Of a DNA stretch of 64,000 bases, positions 7,543-15,191 are shown in pieces; the stretch's first letter is position 1, and each line of letters begins with the position of its first letter. Origin of the DNA: JAGVSZ01 sp963716855. GTDB taxonomy: Bacteria; Pseudomonadota; Gammaproteobacteria; Burkholderiales; SG8-39. Location: positions 1-64,000 of the forward strand of contig CAVQUV010000019.1 in the NCBI GenBank assembly GCA_963716855.1, written 5' to 3'. The translations under genes were made by a program, and so were the position numbers. The notes below the pieces were generated by a model. The model did no database searches and had not been told where the DNA came from. It saw only the letters and a list, made by a program, of their open reading frames with translations.

Positions 7543-7962
7543 TCAGAGGGTCTCGGTGCCTTCCAGTTTCCCGAGGCTGCGGTCGAACGTTGGAGGTGCG
7601 GCCGATATCCCGGTCGTCGCGGCAATGAAGCGGTAGCCCCGTCGGGACACGGTTTCGATGAACCGCGGATGCCGAGCATCGTCGCCGAGCACAGTCCGGA
7701 GTTCGCTGATCACGGTCTTCAGGACCGATTCGCTCACGAACTGGTGGCCCCAGACTTCATCGAGCAGCGCATTCTTGGTGAGCAACGACCCCGGATTCCG
7801 GACGAGCGCGCACAGCACGGCGAACGGCGTCGGCGCGAGCGCGAGAGGCGTGTCGTCGCGCAGCAGGGATGCATTCGCCTCGTCCAGCCGGAATCGGTCG
7901 AAGCGCACGTGCGCCGGCTGGGAGGGAGCCGACGATTTAGGCTGGACGGTACGCGGCAACAT
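7543..7962 (-). CDS. Winged-helix DNA-binding protein, truncated (paralogue of 1427-1939)
   Basis: The 139 residues comprise one Trans_reg_C winged helix (VRFDRFRLDEANASL, LLTKNALLDEVWGHQF, PRFIETVSRRGYRFIAA) and a 25-residue tail. It is clearly related to the gene at 1427-1939 and, like it, lacks any sensor or ATPase part. I see no good ribosome binding site before ATG 7962. It may be a free-standing DNA-binding protein or a remnant of a longer regulator cut at the tRNA-Ser integration scar just downstream. Confidence 0.6.
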   Translation of the reverse strand: MLPRTVQPKSSAPSQPAHVRFDRFRLDEANASLLRDDTPLALAPTPFAVLCALVRNPGSLLTKNALLDEVWGHQFVSESVLKTVISELRTVLGDDARHPRFIETVSRRGYRFIAATTGISAAPPTFDRSLGKLEGTETL

Positions 7963-8289
7963 TTCGGTCGGGAGTCTCAGGCGATACGCGCGACCACCGA
8001 GCCGGCGAGCGAAGCACCCCCGGCCGGCGCCGGCTCCTTCCTTATGATGCTATATGCGTGGCGCTGCCGTCGCGCCCAACAAACCGCCTGCCGCCGGCGG
8101 CGCGTCGCATGCGACAGTTCACCAGAGCGCGAGCACCCCGGATTGACGCGCGTCAATAACATCGCCAGGGCGCTCCCCGAGGTTTTCCCCTACGAAATTA
8201 GAAGGTTAAGCCGAGTTGGGGAGGTACGCCGTGGGACACGCGGAACGGTCCGGAGCAGCGATTGAACGTCCGCTTGTAAAGGACGATCG
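7963..8289. other. Divergent intergenic region
   Basis: No gene is seen. The region separates the truncated winged-helix gene (minus) from the DUF2235/patatin chimera (plus). It contains the perfect palindrome TTGACGCGCGTCAA at 8143-8156 and, just before 8290, AAGGA serving the TTG start. Confidence 0.5.
8143..8156. promoter_or_regulatory. FNR/FixK-like palindrome
   Basis: TTGACGCGCGTCAA is a perfect 14-base palindrome of the form TTGAC-N4-GTCAA, the pattern recognised by CRP/FNR-superfamily regulators such as FixK and Anr. It is 134 bases upstream of the TTG start at 8290. A single match may occur by chance; no -10 box could be assigned with confidence. Confidence 0.35.
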
Positions 8290-9507
8290 TTGGGCAAGAA
8301 CATTGGTGTGTGCTCAGACGGAACAGGTAATACATTCGGTAAGAGCGCTTCCAACGTGACCCGGTTGATGAAGCTGCTCGCTCTCGATAACCGCGAGAAG
8401 CAGATCGTCGTGTACGACCACGGTATTGGCACGAGCGCAAGGCGCTTGAGGGCGGTTGAGGACAATCACGACTCCGTCCCCGACAAGGACGCCCTCCGAA
8501 TCCTGGGCATCCCTGCGGCGTGTGCCGCTTGCCGTGCAGCGCGGTGGAGCCCCGGACCAGCCAAGGATCGCTTGCTGGGCGCTTCCTTCGCGTTCGCGGC
8601 GCTGCTGATTGCGTTCGGCCTCGCCGGGTGCGCTACGCGTCCGGTGACTCCGCGGATCGAGCACTTCGATCCTGCGACGACCTACACGTTCCACCGGCCT
8701 TCCGAGAGCCTAGACGATCGCAGGCATTTCGTCTTGCTTGCGTTTTCGGGCGGGGGCATGCGTGCGGCTGCTTTCTCCTATGGCGTGCTGGAGACCCTGC
8801 GCGACATGGAGATCACCACCCCGAGCGGTCGCAAGGTCCGCGCGCTCGACGAAGTCGATGTCATCACCGGAGTATCGGGCGGCAGCTTCACCGCTCTTGC
8901 CTACGGGCTCTACGGCGACAAGCTCTTCGACGACTACGAGCGGCGGTTTCTCAAGCGGGACGTGCAGGGCCAGCTGATCGCCCGCGTGCTCAATCCTTTC
9001 AACTGGGGCGCGCTCGCGTCAACGGGATGGGGCCGATCCGAGCTTGCCGCGGATCTCTACGACCAGGTGTTGTTCAACGGCGCGACCTACGCCGACCTGA
9101 AGCGTGACGGTCCGCAGATCTTCGTGAGCGCCACGGACCTGTCTGAGGGCACGCGCATCGACTTCAACAAGCCGACGTTCGATACATTGTGCACGGACTT
9201 GGGAGGTTTCCGCCTCGCCCGCGCGGCCGCGGCTTCGTCCGCCGTTCCGGTAGCCCTGTCGGCCATCACCATCGACAACTACGGCGGGACCTGCGATTAC
9301 CGTCCCCCCGCGTGGGCCAGGCTATTCCTCGACATTCCCGATCCTCCGCGCCCCGTCGTCCGCTCGATCCAACACTTGCAGGAATTGCGCGCCTACGCCG
9401 ACCGGTCGAGGCGACCCTACCTTCATCTTGTGGACGGCGGTATCTCCGACAATATCCGTACCTGGGCCCCCGAAGGAGGCCCCGCAGCAGTGGGCACACA
9501 CAGGTAG
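8290..9507 (+). CDS. Chimeric ORF: DUF2235 N-terminal piece joined to a truncated patatin-like lipoprotein
   Basis: The first 50 or so residues (NIGVCSDGTGNTF, VVYDHGIGT) match the start of DUF2235 hydrolases. After a linker the frame enters a lipoprotein signal (LLIAFGLAGC, lipobox Cys) and a patatin phospholipase: AFSGGGMRAAAFSYG oxyanion loop, nucleophile Ser in GVSGGSF, catalytic Asp in VDGGISDN. The C-terminus stops about 15 residues after the DGG motif, shorter than usual. The TTG start has AAGGA six bases upstream. An internal TTG near 8570, also behind AAGGA, could start the lipoprotein alone. Both ends look recombined. Activity as a membrane lipase is possible but doubtful. Confidence 0.65.
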   Translation: MGKNIGVCSDGTGNTFGKSASNVTRLMKLLALDNREKQIVVYDHGIGTSARRLRAVEDNHDSVPDKDALRILGIPAACAACRAARWSPGPAKDRLLGASFAFAALLIAFGLAGCATRPVTPRIEHFDPATTYTFHRPSESLDDRRHFVLLAFSGGGMRAAAFSYGVLETLRDMEITTPSGRKVRALDEVDVITGVSGGSFTALAYGLYGDKLFDDYERRFLKRDVQGQLIARVLNPFNWGALASTGWGRSELAADLYDQVLFNGATYADLKRDGPQIFVSATDLSEGTRIDFNKPTFDTLCTDLGGFRLARAAAASSAVPVALSAITIDNYGGTCDYRPPAWARLFLDIPDPPRPVVRSIQHLQELRAYADRSRRPYLHLVDGGISDNIRTWAPEGGPAAVGTHR

Positions 9508-9818
9508 GCGGCACAAAGGGCGATTGAGGCGCCAAGTCCAAGGACTTCAGGCCGCCGCGAGCCGGTCCGGGGCCCAGTCCTGAGCCTTGCCGGGGGCGTT
9601 TGAAGGTCCTATGCTCGGATTGGGTTGTCATGTGATGGTAAGGTTAATAGCGAACTAGACGAATTGCCCATGACAATTTGGAGTCCTCTTCCAGGGGAGC
9701 GAGAGTTCGTCGTGCGGTTCCGCACGCCACTGTCCAAGCTACGTCAGTGGATGTTGCGCCAAGTTCAAGCATTCCGGAGGGCCGAGTTCGGCGCTCCATT
9801 TCACGGGGGTACGCCTAG
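9508..9818. other. Intergenic region before the DUF2092 gene
   Basis: An open frame from 9625 to 9822 (65 codons, TTG start) has no recognisable domain, and I do not call it a gene. TTGTCATG (9625-9632) and CATGACAA (9669-9676) form an 8-bp inverted repeat 36 bases apart. Base composition drops here towards the lower GC of the next gene. Confidence 0.4.
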
Positions 9819-10628
9819 ATGAAGAAGACGGCAGGAAAAGCAGTGAAAAATGCTTTGCGCGGCATGTCCGCGTTGGCATTGTCCTTGACGGTTATGTTGG
9901 GGACGTCCGTGGACGTGAGAGCCGATGAGGCAGATGCCAAGAAGATGCTCAAGGCCATGTCCGATTATCTGGCGGCGCAGAAGGCGATCTCGTTCAAATA
10001 CGACGCCACCCTCGAGGTCGTCACCAAAGATGAACAAAAACTCGCACTGGTGAGTTCAGGGGCCGTGACACTTAACCGGCCTGATAAGATCCGTGCCGTG
10101 CGTGCCGGCGGGTTTGCCGATGTCGAGACTTCTTTTGACGGGAAAACACTGACCTTGCTGGGCAAGAACCTGAACATCTACGCACAACAGGATATACCGG
10201 GCACGATTGATCACCTGATCGATGTGTTGCGGACGACATATCACCGGCACCTCCCTGCCGCGAACCTGCTGTTGTCGAATTCCTACGACGCGCTGATGCG
10301 TGATGTCGTCGACGTAAAGGACCTTGGCAGTGGCGTCATCGGCGGCGTTGAGTGCGATTACCTGGCTCTTCGAAAAAAGGAAGTTGATTGGCAGATCTGG
10401 ATCGCACAAGGGAAACGTCCCTATCCTTGTCGGTATAGCATCGCCACGAAGGACCTTGCCGGCCAACCTCAATACATCATTCAGATCAGGGATTGGAAAA
10501 CTGGAAATGAGGTTGCAGCCACTGATTTCAGCTTCAAGAACAGAACCAAGGCGAAAAAGGTCGAGCTAGGGAAGCTTGAGGGCACAGGTGACTTGCCCGC
10601 GCATTTTAAGATTGGAGAATCCAAATGA
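9819..10628 (+). CDS. DUF2092-family periplasmic protein
   Basis: This 269-residue protein has a lysine-rich N-terminus and a signal peptide (ALSLTVMLGTSVDVRADEA, cleavage near residue 36). The mature part resembles DUF2092 (YDATLEVVTKDEQKLALVSS, RPDKIRAVRAGGFADVETSF, VDWQIWIAQGKRPYPCRYSI), a LolA-like beta fold exported to the periplasm. Function is unknown; a lipid-carrier-like role is a guess from the fold. GGGGG about 10 bases before ATG is a fair ribosome binding site. Codon use and GC are visibly lower than in neighbours, pointing to horizontal acquisition. The next small gene overlaps its stop (ATGA). Confidence 0.8.
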   Translation: MKKTAGKAVKNALRGMSALALSLTVMLGTSVDVRADEADAKKMLKAMSDYLAAQKAISFKYDATLEVVTKDEQKLALVSSGAVTLNRPDKIRAVRAGGFADVETSFDGKTLTLLGKNLNIYAQQDIPGTIDHLIDVLRTTYHRHLPAANLLLSNSYDALMRDVVDVKDLGSGVIGGVECDYLALRKKEVDWQIWIAQGKRPYPCRYSIATKDLAGQPQYIIQIRDWKTGNEVAATDFSFKNRTKAKKVELGKLEGTGDLPAHFKIGESK

Positions 10629-10816
10629 TCATGTTGAAACGACTCGCTTTCTTCGTAATTGTCGGAATCATCGTCGTTGGCGGATCCGAGATCGGCGAGC
10701 GGTTGGCGATCCCCGGGGTTCACAGTGTGATCCCGACGGCCGAAGCCGAGGTCGGGCGCCCACTCACGCCAGTGAGCGTAGCTGGCGTGGCGCGACGTGA
10801 GGATAGGCGTGACTAA
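10625..10816 (+). CDS. Small exported partner of the DUF2092 protein, probably C-terminally truncated
   Basis: The ATG overlaps the DUF2092 stop codon (ATGA), so the pair is translationally coupled. The 63 residues comprise a hydrophobic export segment (LAFFVIVGIIVVGG) followed by VGRPLTPVSVAGVARR. In relatives I recall, this last motif is followed by a longer Cys-containing tail; here the frame ends after REDRRD. It is probably a truncated member of a small exported family accompanying DUF2092. Function unknown. Confidence 0.6.
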   Translation: MIMLKRLAFFVIVGIIVVGGSEIGERLAIPGVHSVIPTAEAEVGRPLTPVSVAGVARREDRRD

Positions 10817-10944
10817 CGGTTAGAAGTTCGTCCGGAGCATCGCGTCGAGGTGAATCGAGCGCCATGCCCCTGAGGCGGGGAGAAGCACTGCTGGGCGGTC
10901 ACCCGTCCAACGGGCTGATCGAGCCCGTCCGCGCGGCCGCAGCG

Positions 10945-11406
10945 TCACTCCTCGATCGCCGCACTACGCTTCGTCAGCGCATCGATATCGGACGGCACCT
11001 CGCCCCGGGCGAGCATGCGCTGGAACACCGTATACACGTCCGTCTTCGCGCCCGCCTTGCGAAGCGTGGCCTCGTCATTGAGCCAGACATAGACGATCAC
11101 CCGCACCGGCTTGCTGCTGAAGCGGTAGAAGAGCCGGTAGCGCGAAGGCAGGCCGCGTTTCACGCGGCGCCAGTGCGCGTACTGCGGGCCGAGGGAGTGA
11201 CCGACGCGGAACTCCGGCTGATCGGGGTTCGCCGGGACGACTTCGATGATCGCCTTGTAGACAGAAGCGAGTAGCGCAGTCGTCGGGTGGCGGCGGTAGC
11301 CCTGCGGGTCTTTCGCTCGCAGGCGCTCGACTTCCTTCTTGAGCGCAGCCAGACGCTCGGCGAACGGCTCGAACGCGTAGAGCCGCCAACCGTTGTAGAG
11401 CTTCAC
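10945..11406 (-). CDS. yhaV: YhaV-type toxin of a toxin-antitoxin pair
   Basis: This 153-residue protein matches the YhaV toxin family: NGWRLYAFEPFAERLAALK, RVGHSLGPQYAHWRRVK, YRLFYRFSS and VYVWLNDEATLRKAGAKTD are characteristic. YhaV is a RelE-fold ribosome-associated mRNA interferase that stops growth when released. Its ATG overlaps the antitoxin stop (ATGA, 11403-11406), giving the usual antitoxin-first order and coupled translation. The catalytic-region Arg and His residues are retained, so it appears intact. Confidence 0.88.
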   Translation of the reverse strand: MKLYNGWRLYAFEPFAERLAALKKEVERLRAKDPQGYRRHPTTALLASVYKAIIEVVPANPDQPEFRVGHSLGPQYAHWRRVKRGLPSRYRLFYRFSSKPVRVIVYVWLNDEATLRKAGAKTDVYTVFQRMLARGEVPSDIDALTKRSAAIEE

Positions 11407-11732
11407 TCGACGTCGACGCCCTTGACGAGCTCGCCGATCTCCTCGAGCAGCTTCGCATCGAGCGGTCGGATCCGCTCCGGGTGTCGACGCATCTGCCGTT
11501 CAAGGAAACCCAGGAACGACGCCATGACGGGGTCCGGCGCCTCGGCCTTCTTGACGCGTGTCCGGCGCTTCGCCTTTGCCGATAGAAGCACCTGGCCTTC
11601 GGCGAGCACGGTGGCCTGCACTTCGCCGCCGAACTCCGGGTGCGCCCTGAAGAAGGCGGCGTCGAGCCGGATGCCCTTCGAATTACCGACCTGCGTGACC
11701 TTGCCCGCGTAGCGCTGTGGAGCGTCCGCCAT
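11403..11732 (-). CDS. prlF: PrlF/SohA-type antitoxin
   Basis: The 109-residue protein starts with a SpoVT/AbrB-like swapped-hairpin DNA-binding domain (YAGKVTQVGNSKGIRLDAAF). A linker and a C-terminal toxin-binding helix region (RPLDAKLLEEIGELVKGVD) follow. It should neutralise YhaV and autorepress the operon through the palindrome at 11743-11766, ten bases upstream of its start. The N-terminal fold and toxin partner make the assignment firm. Confidence 0.85.
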   Translation of the reverse strand: MADAPQRYAGKVTQVGNSKGIRLDAAFFRAHPEFGGEVQATVLAEGQVLLSAKAKRRTRVKKAEAPDPVMASFLGFLERQMRRHPERIRPLDAKLLEEIGELVKGVDVE

Positions 11733-11742
11733 ACCGACCTCG

Positions 11743-11766
11743 ATGTACTTACGTCTGTAAGTACAT
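11743..11766. promoter_or_regulatory. Palindromic operator of the prlF-yhaV pair
   Basis: ATGTACTTAC (11743-11752) and GTAAGTACAT (11757-11766) are perfect complements around GTCT. The site begins ten bases before the antitoxin start. AbrB-type antitoxins bind such palindromes to autorepress. It is the only AT-rich block in the neighbourhood and probably overlaps the promoter. Confidence 0.7.
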
Positions 11767-11809
11767 GATAGTCGAGTGCGACGGCGCCGGCAAGAACTGG
11801 GTGGGCGAG

Positions 11810-11840
11810 TAGCGCACCTGCCAGCTTTGCAGGTGCGCTA
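11810..11840. repeat. Inverted repeat carrying tRNA-Pro anticodon-arm sequence
   Basis: TAGCGCACCTGC (11810-11821) and GCAGGTGCGCTA (11829-11840) are perfect complements around a 7-base loop. The same 12 bases occur at 11983-11994 inside tRNA-Pro(GGG). It may be a partial attachment-site duplication or the terminator-like stem of a lost gene. Confidence 0.55.
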
Positions 11841-11848
11841 TCGCGAGA

Positions 11849-11935
11849 AATCAATGAACTACGCCATCGCGATTTGGGACAATTCAGGCAGGATTTGAGA
11901 CAGTGACTTTTGTGTCCCCGCCCAAGTCATTGATT
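11849..11935. repeat. Nested inverted repeats, possible small mobile-element remnant
   Basis: AATCAATGA (11849-11857) and TCATTGATT (11927-11935) are perfect complements. Inside them GGGACA (11876-11881) and TGTCCC (11913-11918) also pair. The 87-base unit directly abuts the 3' end of tRNA-Pro. No transposase is nearby. Confidence 0.4.
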
Positions 11936-11937
11936 AT

Positions 11938-12014
11938 TGGTCGGGGCGAAGTGATTCGAACACTCGACCCCCTGCACCCCATGCAGGTGCGCTACCAGGC
12001 TGCGCTACGCCCCG
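11938..12014 (-). tRNA. tRNA-Pro(GGG)
   Basis: A 77-base cloverleaf on the minus strand begins CGGGGCGTAGCGCAG and ends in CGCCCCGACCA, with the CCA encoded. The acceptor stem CGGGGCG/CGCCCCG is perfect. The anticodon loop ATGGGGT between CCTGC and GCAGG gives GGG. The T-arm is GAGTGTTCGAATCACTT. It marks the boundary between the accessory region on the left and the conserved merR-ihfA-pheT block on the right, a common integration site. Confidence 0.97.
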
Positions 12015-12060
12015 ACCGGAGCGCGGATTATACGAGGGAAAGCGTCGTGGGGAGCGCCGG

Positions 12061-12450
12061 TCAGGCGCTCAGATAGTCGAGGACGCCGGTGATCTCGCGC
12101 CGGATGCGCGCGAAGTCGGTGCCGCCGATCAGGCCCGGGCTTTCGGGCTTCTCCCGGTGGTTGCCGCGATCGCGCATCGTCTCGTCGAGGCGGTTGCGCG
12201 CGCCGCTGATGGTGAAGCCCTGCTCGTACAGGAGCTCCCGGATGCGGCGGATCAGCAGGACCTCGTGGTGCTGGTAATAGCGGCGGTTGCCCCGCCGCTT
12301 CACCGGCTTGAGCTGGGTGAACTCCTGCTCCCAGTAGCGCAGCACGTGCGGCTTCACGCCGCACAGCTCGCTGACCTCACCGATCGTGAAGTAGCGCTTC
12401 GCCGGGATCGGCGGGAGACTAACTTTCGCCGATCTGTTGTTGCTTTCCAC
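12061..12450 (-). CDS. MerR-family transcriptional regulator
   Basis: This 129-residue protein has a MerR winged helix near its N-terminus (YFTIGEVSELCGVKPHVLRY then WEQEFTQLKPVKRRGNRRYY) and a short helical tail without effector-binding cysteines. This short MerR protein next to ihfA is a fixed feature of betaproteobacterial genomes; its targets are not well known. The start overlaps the 3' end of ihfA by 32 bases, implying co-transcription with pheST-ihfA. Metal sensing is unlikely given the missing cysteine cluster. Confidence 0.88.
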   Translation of the reverse strand: MESNNRSAKVSLPPIPAKRYFTIGEVSELCGVKPHVLRYWEQEFTQLKPVKRRGNRRYYQHHEVLLIRRIRELLYEQGFTISGARNRLDETMRDRGNHREKPESPGLIGGTDFARIRREITGVLDYLSA

Positions 12451-12736
12451 CGTGCGCCTGCTCCACGAGCGCCTTCAGCTTCTGGCTGGCGTGAAAGGTC
12501 ACCACGCGTCGGGCCGTAATGGGGATCTCTTCCCCCGTCTTCGGGTTGCGACCCGGGCGCTGCGGCTTGTCGCGCAGCTGGAAGTTGCCGAAGCCGGAGA
12601 GCTTCACGCTCTCGCCGCTCTCCAGCGCGATCCGGATCTCCTCGAAGAAGGCCTCCACCATGTCCTTCGCTTCGCGCTTGTTCAAGCCGACCTTCTCGAA
12701 CAGCATGTCGGCCAGCTCGGCCTTGGTGAGGGTCAT
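12419..12736 (-). CDS. ihfA: Integration host factor subunit alpha
   Basis: IHF-alpha pairs with IHF-beta to bend DNA sharply, acting in transcription, replication and recombination. The 105 residues have the HU/IHF fold: LTKAELADMLFEKVGLNKRE at the N-terminus, GFGNFQLRDKPQRPGRNPKT (beta-arm with the intercalating Pro) and ITARRVVTFHASQKLK. Length is standard. It follows pheT, as in E. coli, and overlaps the merR-like gene downstream. Autoregulation by IHF is known for the family but no site could be assigned here. Confidence 0.96.
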   Translation of the reverse strand: MTLTKAELADMLFEKVGLNKREAKDMVEAFFEEIRIALESGESVKLSGFGNFQLRDKPQRPGRNPKTGEEIPITARRVVTFHASQKLKALVEQAHGGKQQQIGES

Positions 12737-12778
12737 TTGTCTCCCCAGGGAGGGGTCAGCCCCTCCTCTTCCTTCACG

Positions 12779-15178
12779 CTAAACACGTTTTTGTGCGCCG
12801 AATCGGGTCGAGAGGATTTGCTCGAGTTCCGCCATCGCGGCGTCTACTTCGGCGTCTGTAAGTGTGCGGGCAGTATCTTGCATAACTACCCGAAACGCAA
12901 GGCTTTTTCGGCCTTTAGGGAGATTATCCCCGCGGTAAAGGTCGAACAACCGGACCTCCCGGATCAGGGTCGGGCGCGCGGCGGCGAGGCCCTCTAGCAA
13001 GGCATATGCCGGTACGCTCTCGGCGACATCGACGGACAGGTCACGCGTCACGGCCGGGAACTTCGAAACCTCGGCGTATTGCGGCACAGCAAGGCGCATC
13101 AGCGGTGCCGCATCCAGTTCGAACACGATCGCCGCGGCCGGAAGCTCGTATTTCTGCTGCCATTCCGGGTGCAGCTCCCCGAGCCAGCCGATGGCGGCGC
13201 CGTCGAGCTCGATCCGGGCGCTGCGCCCGGGGTGAAGGGCGGGGTGCTCCGCCCGGACGAACCGGGCGGCGCGCGGCGCGATGATCGCTTCGACATCGCC
13301 CTTCACGTCGAAGAAGTCGACGGCCCGCCGCGGCATGCCCCATTGCTCTTCATGCGCCGGGCCATAGGCCGCGCCGCCGATACGGACCGGCTGACGGATC
13401 CCCGCCACCTCGAGCTCGCCGTCCGGCGCGCCGGGCGCGCGGAGGAACACCCGCCCCAGCTCGAAAACCCGAACCCTCGGCAGCTTCCGATTCAGGTTGT
13501 AACGGATGTTCGCGACCAGGCTCCCGATGAGCGTGGTGCGCATCACGGCGAGCTGGCTTGCGATCGGATTGAGCAACCGGATCGGGTTCGCGTTGCCGGC
13601 GAAGTCCCGCTCCCACGCCTCGTCGACGAAGCTGTAGTTGACCACCTCCTCGTATCCGGCCGCGGCGATGCGGGCGCGCAGATCGTGTTGCGACCGCTCG
13701 GCTTCCGGCTGCGCGCGCATCGTCGCCGGGGCGAGCGGCGGCGCGACCGGGATGTTGTCGAAGCCGTGGACGCGCGCCACCTCCTCGATGAGGTCCTCTT
13801 CGATCTCGAGGTCGAAACGATGCGACGGCGGCGTCACGACGAACGCCGCCTCCATCCCGCTCCCCTCGCGCCGGTGCTCGAGTCCGAGTCGCCCGAAGAT
13901 GCCGGCCATCTCCTCGGCCGGGATCTTCACGCCGATCACCTTCTGTGCACGCGCGACGCGCATCCGCACGGGCTTGCGCTCGGGTAGCCGCGTGATGGTG
14001 TCGTCGATCGGTCCGGGCTCGCCGCCGCAGATCTCGAGCACCAAGGCGGTGATGCGCTCGATGTGCGCGACGGTCGTGGCGTAGTCCACGCCGCGCTCGA
14101 AGCGATGCCCCGCTTCGGTGGTGAAGTTGAAGCGCCGCGCGCGGCCGGCGATTGCCGCGGGCCACCAGAATGCGGCCTCGACGTAGATGTTGCGCGTCGA
14201 GTCGGACACCGCGGTCGGGTCGCCGCCCATGATCCCGGCGAGCGCCTCGACGCCGCGGTCGTCGCAGATCACGCCGACTGCGGCGTCGACCTCGACCTCC
14301 TGCCCGTTCAGCAGGACGACCTTCTCGCCCTTGCGCCCCCAGCGCACGACCAGCCCGCCGTGGACCTTGTCGCGATCGAAGATGTGCGATGGCCGCCCGA
14401 GCTCGAGCATGACGTAGTTCGAGATGTCGACGAGCGCGGAGATCGAGCGCTGGCCGGAGCGCTCCAGCCGCTGCTTCATCCATTCCGGCGTCGGCGCCTG
14501 CGCATCGACGTTTCGGATGACGCGTCCGGAGAAACGGCCGCACAGGTCGGGGGCCTCGACGCGCACGGACAACTTGTCGGTAGCGCGCGCCGGCACGGGC
14601 GCGAACGTCGGGGCGGCGAGCTTCGCGCCGGTCAGCGCGGCGACTTCGCGCGCGACGCCGAGCACCGACAGGCAGTCGGCGCGGTTCGGCGTCAGCTTGA
14701 TCGTGATCACGCGGTCGTCGAGCGCCGCGTAGTCCCGGAAGTCGCGCCCCACCGGGGCGTCGTCAGCGAGCGCGAGAAGCCCCGAGTGATCCTCCGAGAG
14801 GCCCAGCTCGCGCGCTGAGCACAGCATCCCGTTCGAGTCGATGCCGCGCACCGCGGCCCGCTTGATCGCGAGCCCGCCGGGCAGCTCCGCACCCACGAGG
14901 GCCACCGGCGCCTTCATCCCCGCCTGGACGTTCGGCGCGCCGCAAACGATGTCGAGCGGCGTGCCCCCGCCCGCGTCGACCGTGCAGAGCGAGAGCCGGT
15001 CGGCGTTGGGATGCTTCGCCACCGCCAGGACCTTGCCCACGACGACCTTCGTGAACGGCGGGGCGACCGGTTCGCAGCCCTCGACCTCAAGGCCGGACAT
15101 CGTCAGGAGATGGGTGAGCTCGTCCGTGGTCAACGTCGGGTCGACCATCGTGCGCAACCACTTTTCCGAGAACTGCAT
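12779..15178 (-). CDS. pheT: Phenylalanyl-tRNA synthetase beta subunit
   Basis: The 799-residue PheT is of full length. In order it has the EMAP/OB tRNA-binding domain (about 40-150, VVGKVLAVAKHPNADRLSLC), the B3/B4 editing domain (about 210-400, ISNYVMLELGRPSHIFDRDK), B5, the catalytic-like core and the C-terminal anticodon-binding FDX-ACB domain (SKFPAVTRDLSVDV). It forms the (alpha-beta)2 enzyme with PheS and charges tRNA-Phe. It starts 13 bases after pheS ends and is followed by ihfA, one operon. Confidence 0.97.
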   Translation of the reverse strand: MQFSEKWLRTMVDPTLTTDELTHLLTMSGLEVEGCEPVAPPFTKVVVGKVLAVAKHPNADRLSLCTVDAGGGTPLDIVCGAPNVQAGMKAPVALVGAELPGGLAIKRAAVRGIDSNGMLCSARELGLSEDHSGLLALADDAPVGRDFRDYAALDDRVITIKLTPNRADCLSVLGVAREVAALTGAKLAAPTFAPVPARATDKLSVRVEAPDLCGRFSGRVIRNVDAQAPTPEWMKQRLERSGQRSISALVDISNYVMLELGRPSHIFDRDKVHGGLVVRWGRKGEKVVLLNGQEVEVDAAVGVICDDRGVEALAGIMGGDPTAVSDSTRNIYVEAAFWWPAAIAGRARRFNFTTEAGHRFERGVDYATTVAHIERITALVLEICGGEPGPIDDTITRLPERKPVRMRVARAQKVIGVKIPAEEMAGIFGRLGLEHRREGSGMEAAFVVTPPSHRFDLEIEEDLIEEVARVHGFDNIPVAPPLAPATMRAQPEAERSQHDLRARIAAAGYEEVVNYSFVDEAWERDFAGNANPIRLLNPIASQLAVMRTTLIGSLVANIRYNLNRKLPRVRVFELGRVFLRAPGAPDGELEVAGIRQPVRIGGAAYGPAHEEQWGMPRRAVDFFDVKGDVEAIIAPRAARFVRAEHPALHPGRSARIELDGAAIGWLGELHPEWQQKYELPAAAIVFELDAAPLMRLAVPQYAEVSKFPAVTRDLSVDVAESVPAYALLEGLAAARPTLIREVRLFDLYRGDNLPKGRKSLAFRVVMQDTARTLTDAEVDAAMAELEQILSTRFGAQKRV

Positions 15179-15191
15179 CGTCGCTCGGGGG

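Noticed and set aside
9625..9822. 65-codon frame before the DUF2092 gene
   Set aside because: TTG start without ribosome binding site, no recognisable domain, overlaps the DUF2092 start.
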